Shown here: piece after piece, positions 1 through 5,718 of the stretch
Layout of the letters: each line of letters begins with the position of its first letter
How positions within the stretch are numbered: the stretch's first letter is position 1
Origin: Alphaproteobacteria bacterium
GTDB taxonomy: Bacteria > Pseudomonadota > Alphaproteobacteria > Sphingomonadales > Sphingomonadaceae
NCBI GenBank assembly: GCA_028293005.1
Contig: JAQGLH010000131.1
Span: 1 to 16,027, forward strand
DNA length: 16,027 nucleotides
Direction of reading: 5' to 3'
Notes under the pieces: model-generated
What the model saw: the letters and a program-made list of their open reading frames with translations, nothing else
What the model was told of the DNA's origin: nothing
Database searches by the model: none
Made by a program: the position numbers and the translations under genes

Positions 1-1132
1 TGCGCATGCGGCCGCGCACCGGCATGTCGAGCAGGATCGATTCGTTGACCGTGTCATGATCGAACAGATCGTGCGGAATGATCTGATAGGCCCATCGCGC
101 CTCGCCGGTGTCCGGATCGCGCGCGAACAGCGTGTTGGTCCACTTGTTGGTGCCGGGGCGCTGGTTGGGGTTCCACGGTCCCGGATTGGCGGTGCCGTAA
201 TAGATCAGATCGAGGTCGGGATCGTAGGAGAGCCAGCCCCACATCGTTCCCCCGCCGATCTTCCAGGCATCGGGCGGCCAGCTTTTGACGCCGAGGTCCT
301 TGCCGCGGTCGGAGGGGTAGAACATTCGCGTGCCCGGCCCGATCAACACGTCCTTGTCGGGGCCGGTGTGATACGCCTTCCAGGCGAGGCTGCCGTTGGC
401 GGCGTTGAGCGCGAGCAGCCAGCCGCGCACGCCGAACTCGCCGCCCGACACGCCGACCATCACCTTGTCCTTGACGATCAGCGGCGCCATCGTGACGGTC
501 TCGCCGCGGTTGATCACCGCAACCTTGGTCCGCCAGATCTGCTTGCCGCTCGCCGCATCGACCGCGACCGTATAGCCGTCGAGCACATTGTAGATGATCC
601 GCCCGCGCCAATAGACCGCACCGCGGTTGACGACGTCGCAGCAGGCGACGCCCTGCGCCGCAGGCGCCGGCTTGGGCGAATAGACCCATTTGGCCGGCGC
701 GCCCGGCTTGGTCAGGTCGAGCGCGAATAATTTGTTGGGAAACGGCGCCACCACGTACATCGTATTGCCGACCACCAGCGGCGAGGCTTCATGGCCCCGG
801 TTGACGCCGGTCGAGAAGGTGAACGCGACCTGCAGCCGCGATACGTTGGTGGCGTTGATCTGGCCGAGCGCGCTGTAGCGGGTGCTCGCATAATTCTTCG
901 CCGGCATCGTCCACTGGCCGTCATCGCGCGGCGCAGCCGAGGCGAGCGGAACCGCGCGCGCCGGCACCTGGCGTTGCGCGTGCAACGACGACGCGGACGG
1001 CAGCACGATCGTCGCGGCGAGGAGGAACAGCCCAAATCGCGACCAGAGATGCGCGGCCGGATGCTCGATCGAACGCGCGACTGGAGCTCGAACAGCGAGC
1101 GACACAGTCGATCGGAAGCCTTTGCTGCTCAC
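1..1132 (-). CDS. PQQ-dependent alcohol dehydrogenase, methanol/ethanol family (partial, C-terminus beyond the window)
   Basis: Periplasmic quinoprotein that should oxidise an alcohol and pass electrons to a cytochrome c. The frame stays open from a GTG at 1132 to the window edge, giving 377 codons of a protein usually near 600 residues. A hydrophobic segment at about residues 35-52 (FGLFLLAATIVLPSASS, then LHAQ) looks like a signal peptide. Family motifs follow: DDGQWTMPAKNYASTRYS, the vicinal disulfide pair C164-C165 in GVACCDVVNRG, GGEFGVRG with metal ligand E232, TANPGPWN with ligand N316, and PHDLFDHD with catalytic base D358. The spacings E232-N316 (84) and N316-D358 (42) equal those I recall for MxaF (E177, N261, D303). 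D360, two residues after the catalytic Asp, is the extra ligand of XoxF-type lanthanide enzymes. GTG 1132 is chosen because GGAGGAG lies just upstream; the frame closes at a TGA at 1199-1201. It is divergent from an Rrf2 regulator. The substrate cannot be told. Confidence 0.93.
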   Translation of the reverse strand, partial: MSSKGFRSTVSLAVRAPVARSIEHPAAHLWSRFGLFLLAATIVLPSASSLHAQRQVPARAVPLASAAPRDDGQWTMPAKNYASTRYSALGQINATNVSRLQVAFTFSTGVNRGHEASPLVVGNTMYVVAPFPNKLFALDLTKPGAPAKWVYSPKPAPAAQGVACCDVVNRGAVYWRGRIIYNVLDGYTVAVDAASGKQIWRTKVAVINRGETVTMAPLIVKDKVMVGVSGGEFGVRGWLLALNAANGSLAWKAYHTGPDKDVLIGPGTRMFYPSDRGKDLGVKSWPPDAWKIGGGTMWGWLSYDPDLDLIYYGTANPGPWNPNQRPGTNKWTNTLFARDPDTGEARWAYQIIPHDLFDHDTVNESILLDMPVRGRMR

Positions 1133-1134
1133 CG

Positions 1135-1141
1135 CTCCTCC
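1135..1141 (-). promoter_or_regulatory. Shine-Dalgarno GGAGGAG fixing the GTG start of the PQQ dehydrogenase
   Basis: On the minus strand GGAGGAG lies 2 bases before the GTG at 1132 (4 bases if the core is taken as GGAGG). No ATG occurs in this frame upstream of the signal-peptide-like segment, and an alternative GTG at 1183 has no such site. The spacing is short, so the start is likely rather than certain. Confidence 0.55.
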
Positions 1142-1197
1142 GCTCTTCCGGCGTCTCCATCCGGCCGTGCATCTTGCTTCCACAGTCGGAAGGTCGG

Positions 1198-1213
1198 TTC
1201 AATCGCAATTGAA
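1198..1213. promoter_or_regulatory. Inverted repeat TTCAAT-N4-ATTGAA between the divergent PQQ dehydrogenase and Rrf2 genes
   Basis: A perfect 6+6 base dyad with a 4-base spacer sits in the 170-base divergent intergenic region, 66 bases upstream of the dehydrogenase start and about 90 upstream of the Rrf2 start. Its size and place fit an operator for a dimeric regulator, with the neighbouring Rrf2 protein the simplest candidate. No binding protein can be named from sequence. The rest of the gap is relatively AT-rich around 1220-1250, and I could not pick a convincing -35/-10 pair. Confidence 0.3.
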
Positions 1214-1302
1214 GCCCAAATCCCGAAAACAAATTGATGTAAGTTAGCAGTGGATCGGCACCGCCTGTTGCCAAGTGAAACCGCGCAGTTCATGACTTTG
1301 CC

Positions 1303-1761
1303 ATGCTGTCTCAACGGACGCGGTACACGATCCGCGCGATGCTCCATCTCGCTGACCGCTATGGCGAGGGACCGGTGCAGCTTAGCGAGATTGCGGAGCG
1401 TCAGAATATCCCGCCCAAATTCCTGACGGTGATGCTCTCGCAAATGAGCCGCGAAGGCCTCGTCGGCACCCGTCGCGGCCGCGACGGTGGCTATTGGCTC
1501 GCCAAGCCGCCGCAGCAGATCAGTTACGGCGAGCTCGTCCGCCTGACCCGCGGCTCGCTCGGCTTGCTGCCGTGCGCGAGCCGCTTCGCTTATCAAAGCT
1601 GCAAGCACTGCATCACCGAGGAGAAGTGCCGCCTCCACCGCGTGATGCTGATGGTGCGCGACGAAACCGCACGCATCCTCGACGGGCTTTCGCTCGCGGA
1701 TGCGGTGCCGTTTGGAACACCACTCGACGAACAGCTCAGCGAGCACGGCCGTTCGTTCTAG
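1303..1761 (+). CDS. Rrf2 family transcriptional regulator with a four-cysteine cluster
   Basis: DNA-binding repressor/activator of the Rrf2 (IscR/NsrR/RirA/CymR) family, 152 residues, the usual length. The N-terminus (LSQRTRYTIRAMLHLA) and winged helix (LSEIAERQNIPPKFLTVMLS, then GLVGTRRGRDGGYWLA) are typical, including the RGxxGGYxLA wing. The C-terminal half carries C91, C100, C103, C109 and H112 (CASRFAYQSCKHC, then CRLH). This is more than the three-Cys pattern of IscR but sits at the same place, so an Fe-S cofactor or thiol sensing is plausible. The ATG at 1303 has no clear Shine-Dalgarno. It is transcribed away from the PQQ dehydrogenase, which it may control. The exact subfamily and ligand are not recognisable. 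Confidence 0.9.
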   Translation: MLSQRTRYTIRAMLHLADRYGEGPVQLSEIAERQNIPPKFLTVMLSQMSREGLVGTRRGRDGGYWLAKPPQQISYGELVRLTRGSLGLLPCASRFAYQSCKHCITEEKCRLHRVMLMVRDETARILDGLSLADAVPFGTPLDEQLSEHGRSF

Positions 1762-1932
1762 ACGACCGCGCCTTCCGGGTGATTGCCGCGGCGCTCGCCA
1801 CTCTTCTCGGTCGACCGGCGGCGCGGTGACAAAAGGCCTGCCGGCGGTTATCGCTCTCCCGATGGTGAACCATCATGCCTCTCTGCGGGTCCTCTTCTGC
1901 CAAGCCGCGGCGGCGATGCGCTGCGTGGCATC

Positions 1933-2493
1933 GTGACGAGCCCTGCCTCGCCGAAGTTGCGCGGGCGGCTGCTGGTTGGCGCCATCGCCGGAATTGCCGG
2001 AACGATCGCCATGACCTCGGCGATGGCGCGGCTGCATCGCCGCCTGCCGCGCGCGCAACGCTATCCGCTGCCACCGCGCGAGATCGTGGAGACGGTCGCG
2101 GTCAGGGTCGGGCATCCGCTCGATGACGAGGCCGCGATCGACGCCGCGACCGCGGCCCATTTCGCTTATGGCGCGGCCGCGGGCGCTGTGATCGGCGCCG
2201 CGAACGTGCGCCCGGGAGCGGTGGCCGGCGCTGCCGCAGGAGTGGCGGTCTGGGTGGCGAGCTATCTCGGATGGCTGCCGGGGACCGGCATTCTCAAGCC
2301 GGCGGCCCTCCACCCGCGCGCTCGCAACATGCTGATGATCGGCGCGCATCTCGTCTGGGGTGTCGCCACGGCGCGGGCGATGCGCGAGCTGGTGCTTGCC
2401 CGCGAGACTATGCTTCGCGCCGGGGCGTTGCGCGATGCACGCCAGCCGGGAAGCCGCGCCGACCGCGCGGGCCGCGCTACGGAAAGAGGCTGA
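1933..2493 (+). CDS. Small hydrophobic membrane protein, possibly DUF1440/YagU-like
   Basis: Predicted 186-residue inner-membrane protein of unknown function. Hydrophobic stretches are residues about 10-30 (LLVGAIAGIAGTIAMTSAMA), an Ala/Gly-rich block from AAHFAYGAAAGAVIGAA through GAVAGAAAGVAVWVASYLGWL, and MLMIGAHLVWGVATA near residue 145. PLPPREIVETVA between the first two and HLVWG before an arginine-rich tail resemble features I remember from YagU/DUF1440 proteins, but this is a weak match. The frame is open from a TTG at 1783. GTG 1933 is preferred because the codons before it are arginine- and proline-rich and unlike a membrane protein N-terminus. No good ribosome site supports any start. 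It lies 171 bases after the Rrf2 gene and converges on the next gene. Confidence 0.7.
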   Translation: MTSPASPKLRGRLLVGAIAGIAGTIAMTSAMARLHRRLPRAQRYPLPPREIVETVAVRVGHPLDDEAAIDAATAAHFAYGAAAGAVIGAANVRPGAVAGAAAGVAVWVASYLGWLPGTGILKPAALHPRARNMLMIGAHLVWGVATARAMRELVLARETMLRAGALRDARQPGSRADRAGRATERG

Positions 2494-2504
2494 AGTATGG
2501 GCGA

Positions 2505-2533
2505 GGGGCCGGCAGCGCTTGCTGCCGATCCCC
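2505..2533. terminator. Hairpin between convergent genes
   Basis: CGGCAGC (2510-2516), loop GCTT, and GCTGCCG (2521-2527) form a 7-bp stem, with GGGG (2505-2508) and CCCC (2530-2533) able to extend it past a small internal loop. It sits in the 52-base gap between the ends of the membrane-protein gene and the minus-strand small gene, so it may serve both. There is no T tract on either side. Confidence 0.4.
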
Positions 2534-2545
2534 ATCGCTTCACAT

Positions 2546-2878
2546 TCAGTCGACGTGCTGCGACAGATTGGGCGGGTCGCTTGCCGGGAAGCTTTCGTCG
2601 GAGGCTTCGTCGACCTCGTCCCAATTGGCCGGCGGATCGCGCATCGCGCCGCGGCCGGCCGGCCGCACGTTACCCGAAGCACCGACCGGGCCGTGCGCGC
2701 CGCCATGGCGCAGCGCTGGGGCATGAGGGACGTCCCCGCCTTGGTCGCGATTGCTGCGCCAGCGTAGGAATGCGCCAACGGCAACCGCGCAGGCCGCGCC
2801 GATTCCGGCGACCACCGCCGTTTTCGCGTCGAACCTGGCGAGCCCGCCTTTTTCCTCCGAATTGCCAGTCTTAGCCAT
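2546..2878 (-). CDS. Small single-pass membrane protein with acidic SDESFPASDPP tail
   Basis: 110-residue protein of unknown function. The N-terminus is short and charged (MAKTGNSEEKGGLARFDAK). One membrane-spanning segment at residues 20-38 (TAVVAGIGAACAVAVGAFL) is followed by RWRSNRD, which suggests an inner-membrane anchor. A Gly/Pro/His-rich linker leads to an acidic C-terminus, DEVDEASDESFPASDPP. The ESFPASDPP tail recurs, as I remember, at the end of many small sphingomonad and other alphaproteobacterial proteins of unknown role. The ATG at 2878 is clearly right because AGGAGG lies 5 bases upstream. The gene is divergent from the CinA/PncC gene. Confidence 0.85.
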   Translation of the reverse strand: MAKTGNSEEKGGLARFDAKTAVVAGIGAACAVAVGAFLRWRSNRDQGGDVPHAPALRHGGAHGPVGASGNVRPAGRGAMRDPPANWDEVDEASDESFPASDPPNLSQHVD

Positions 2879-2994
2879 GAATTCCTCCTGGTTATGACAC
2901 CCGAACAACGGAAATGGGACAGCGGTTCCGCGCTGCGATTTGGAACCGTGCGCTCTCTGGGCTAGTTGCGGTCCGGCCAACCAAGGATTTGATC

Positions 2995-3495
2995 TTGTCG
3001 GAAACCGAAACCCTCTCGCCCCTTCTCGCAAACGAGGTCGAGGAAGCGACGCGCAGACTACTCGACAAAGCGTCCGAGCGTGACCTCACGCTTGCGACCG
3101 CGGAGAGCTGCACTGGCGGGATGCTCGCCTCGCTTCTAACCGACGTCCAAGGTGTCGCGCACGCGTTCGAGCGCGGCTTCGTCTCTTATTCGAACGAGGC
3201 CAAGAACGAGATGCTGGGGGTGCCGATGACGCTGATCGACACGCACGGCGCGGTGTCGCGGGAAGTCGCGCTTGCCATGGCCGAAGGCGCGCTGTCGCGG
3301 TCGCGGGCTAATATCGCGCTCTCGATCACTGGCTACGCCGACGTCGGCGAGGAGCCGGGCCTGGTCCATTTCGGCTGCGCTCGCGCCGGCCGCAAGACCG
3401 CGCATCGCGAAGAGCATTTCGGGCCGATCGGCCGCGGCGGCACCCGCCTCGAATGCATGCGGGTCGCGGTCGAGATGATGACGGACATGCTGTGA
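2995..3495 (+). CDS. pncC: CinA family protein, probable nicotinamide-nucleotide amidase (PncC)
   Basis: Homolog of the CinA C-terminal domain, which deamidates NMN to nicotinate mononucleotide in NAD recycling. Numbering from a TTG start at 2995 (166 residues, matching the roughly 165 of the E. coli protein), the catalytic set is visible: S38 in TAESCTGG, K70 in FVSYSNEAK and T112 in SITG. HGAVSREV is also conserved. The usual GIAGPxGG loop after SITG is replaced by GYADVGEEPGLVHFG, so activity may differ. TTG 2995 has AAGGA about 7 bases upstream; an in-frame ATG at 2914 would add 27 residues with no family match. The stop overlaps the nadE start (TGATG), implying one operon and translational coupling, and both products serve pyridine-nucleotide metabolism. 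Confidence 0.85.
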   Translation: MSETETLSPLLANEVEEATRRLLDKASERDLTLATAESCTGGMLASLLTDVQGVAHAFERGFVSYSNEAKNEMLGVPMTLIDTHGAVSREVALAMAEGALSRSRANIALSITGYADVGEEPGLVHFGCARAGRKTAHREEHFGPIGRGGTRLECMRVAVEMMTDML

Positions 3496-5546
3496 TGGCG
3501 GCGTCCGGGCCCTTTGCCGCGATCCATCGCCACGGCTTCGTCCGGATCGCTGCGGCGACTCCGCTCGGATCGTCGGGCGACGTTGCGTTCAACGTCAGAG
3601 CGGCGATCGAGCTCGCGGGAGAGGCGAACGCGCGCGGTGCCGACCTGGTCGTCTTCCCGGAGCTCAACATCTCGTCCTACGCGGTCGACGATCTCCATCT
3701 CCAGGAGGCGTTCCTGGACGCGGTCGAAAGCGGGATCGGCGAATTCGTCCGCGCCACCGCGAAGCTCGCACCGGTGTTCTGCATCGGCGCGCCGTTGCGC
3801 CGCAACGGCCGGCTCTACAATTGCGCCTTGGTAGCTTCTCGGGGCCGGATTCTAGGCGTCGTCCCCAAGAGCTTCCTGCCCAATTATCGCGAATATTATG
3901 AGAAGCGCTGGTTCTCGTCGGGCATCGGGCTCAACGGTATCGACATCGCCGTGGCGGGGGAGACCGTGCCGTTCGGGACCGATCTGATCTTCGCCGCGAG
4001 CGATCTCGACGACTTCATCTTCCACGTCGAGATTTGCGAGGATTATTGGGCGCCGCAGCCGCCCTCGACGATCGGCGCGCTCGCGGGCGCGTTGATCCTG
4101 TGCAATCTTTCGGCGTCGAACATCACGATCGGCAAGGCGGACGAGCGCAAATTGCTGTGCGCCTCGCAATCCATGCGTTGCTGCGCGGCCTATGTCTATG
4201 CCGCCGCGGGCCCGGGCGAGAGCACGACCGACCTCGCGTGGGACGGGCAAAGCGCAATCTATGAACTTGGCGAATTGCTCGTTGAATCGAGCCGCTTCGA
4301 TGCCAAGGCGGAACTCGCGGTCGCCGACGTCGACGCGCAGCGCCTGCGGCTCGAGCGGATGCGGATGCCGACGTTCAACGACAATGCCGTCGCTGCCGGC
4401 CACCCGGAAAAAACCGCGCGCCGCATCCCGTTCGAGCATCGCCCGACGCTCAAGGACATCGGTTTCGAACGCCGGTTGCGCCGCTTTCCTTACGTGCCGA
4501 ACAGGATCGAGCAACTCGACCAGGATTGCTACGAGGCATTCAACATCCAGGTGCAGGGGCTTGCTAAACGGTTCACGGCGACGGCGGGGCAACATCTTGT
4601 CATCGGCGTTTCCGGCGGGCTCGATTCAACCCACGCGCTGATCGTCGCCGCCAAGGCCTGCGACTTCCTTCAGATCCCTCGCAGCACGATCCTCGGCTTC
4701 ACGATGCCGGGCTTCGCGACCAGCGACAACACGAAGAGCAACGCCTGGGCGCTGATGAACGCACTCGTCGTGGTCGGCTAGGAGATCGACATCAAGCCGG
4801 CCGCGCGCCAGATGCTCGCCGACATGGGCCACCCGTTCGCGAACGGAGAGCCGGTCTATGACGTGACCTTCGAGAATGTGCAGGCCGGACTGCGCACAGA
4901 CTATCTCTTCCTGCTTGCCAATCAGCGCCGTGGCTTCGTCATCGGGACCGGCGATCTGTCGGAGCTTGCGCTCGGCTGGTGCACCTATGGCGTCGGCGAC
5001 CAGATGAGCCATTATGGCGTCAACGCCGGGGTTCCCAAGACGCTGATCCAATATCTGGTCCGCTGGACGGTGAAGGCGAAGCAGTTCGACGAAACCACCG
5101 ACCGGGTGCTCGAATCGATCCTCGCGACCAAGATCTCGCCCGAGCTGGTCCCCGCCGACGAGGAGGGGATGCAGAGCACGGAGGATCGGATCGGCCCCTA
5201 TGAGCTGCACGATTTCTTCCTCTTCCACGTGCTGCGCGCCGGCCAGCCGCCATCGAAGGTCGCGTTCCTTGCCTGGCAGGCTTGGCACGATGCCGGGCAG
5301 GGCTTGTGGCCGGCCAACTTCCCCGATGCGCTCAAGCACGAATATGATCTGCCGACGATCTGCCGCTGGCTCGAGGAATTTCTCGTCCGCTTCTTCAAGA
5401 CGAGCCAGTTCAAGCGTTCGGCGCTGCCCAATTCGCCGAAGGTGTCGATGGGCGGCAGCCTCAGCCCACGCGGCGACTGGCGGGCGCCGTCCGACGGAGT
5501 CGCCGATCCCTGGCTCGAGGAGCTGCGCGGGGCGTTACGCGATTAG
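3495..5546 (+). pseudogene. nadE: Glutamine-dependent NAD+ synthetase interrupted by one in-frame TAG
   Basis: Two-domain NAD+ synthetase (EC 6.3.5.1) that amidates deamido-NAD with ammonia from glutamine. The frame spans 684 codons including the terminal stop, the length of the Mycobacterium-type enzyme. The N-terminal nitrilase-fold glutaminase has its triad: E56 in FPELNISSY, K125 in VVPKSFLPNYREYYEKRWF and C181 in EICEDYW. The synthetase domain has the ATP loop GVSGGLDSTHAL near residues 373-384, then MPGFATSDNTKSNA. Codon 429 (4779-4781) is TAG. The same frame continues without shift through [40 protein letters not shown] and [15 protein letters not shown] to the TAG/TTAG end at 5546. 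Homologs as I recall them have Glu before EIDI, so a GAG to TAG change is the simplest origin. The first 428 codons alone would keep the glutaminase but lose most of the synthetase. It is translationally coupled to the PncC-like gene. Confidence 0.9.
4779..4781 (+). other. In-frame amber codon within nadE
   Basis: TAG follows ALVVVG and precedes GAGATCGACATCAAG (EIDIK). Coding similarity resumes in the same frame immediately after it, so there is no indel. In the family this position is usually acidic, which fits a single G to T transversion. A base-calling error is an equally good explanation from this sequence alone. Confidence 0.9.
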
Positions 5547-5598
5547 GAGCGCGGTCCGTCGCAAAATGCTGCACCTGCGAAGAGGGTAAAAGCTCGGA

Positions 5599-5618
5599 AT
5601 TCCGCCGTATTCTGCCGT
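5599..5618. repeat. Tandem 10-base direct repeat ATTCCGCCGT / ATTCTGCCGT
   Basis: Two adjacent 10-base units differ at one base, followed by an AT-rich palindrome CTTAATTTAAG at 5621-5631. They lie about 40 bases upstream of the EcfG-type promoter, a suitable place for an activator or repressor. One turn-of-helix spacing is suggestive, but two units may arise by chance. Confidence 0.3.
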
Positions 5619-5657
5619 TTCTTAATTTAAGTAAAGCACGAGCTGGCCTACAAGGCG

Positions 5658-5682
5658 GGAACTCGTTACGCTGGCCAACGTT
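5658..5682 (+). promoter_or_regulatory. EcfG-type (general stress response sigma factor) promoter
   Basis: GGAAC at 5658-5662 and CGTT at 5679-5682 are separated by exactly 16 bases. This is the consensus GGAAC-N16/17-CGTT recognised by the alphaproteobacterial general stress sigma factor EcfG. Transcription would begin near 5689, about 30 bases before the TTG start of the glycosyltransferase-mutase gene, and read in the same direction. The match is complete in both elements and correct in spacing. Confidence 0.75.
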
Positions 5683-5718
5683 ATCTGTGGAGTTCCCTAC
5701 TATTCTCAGAGGCTTCCA

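Noticed and set aside
1808..1817. CGGTCGACCG palindrome after the Rrf2 gene
   Set aside because: A perfect 10-base palindrome with no loop or T tract is common by chance in GC-rich DNA. The gap 1762-1932 otherwise shows nothing I can support.
2907..2929. EcfG-like promoter on the minus strand upstream of the small membrane protein (GGAAC ... CGTT)
   Set aside because: Both elements are present, but the spacer is 14 bases instead of 16-17, so I do not call it a promoter.
4812..5546. Separate NAD synthetase gene starting at ATG 4812
   Set aside because: It begins in the middle of the synthetase domain, has no ribosome site, and lies in the same frame as the upstream part. It is the 3' part of the interrupted nadE.
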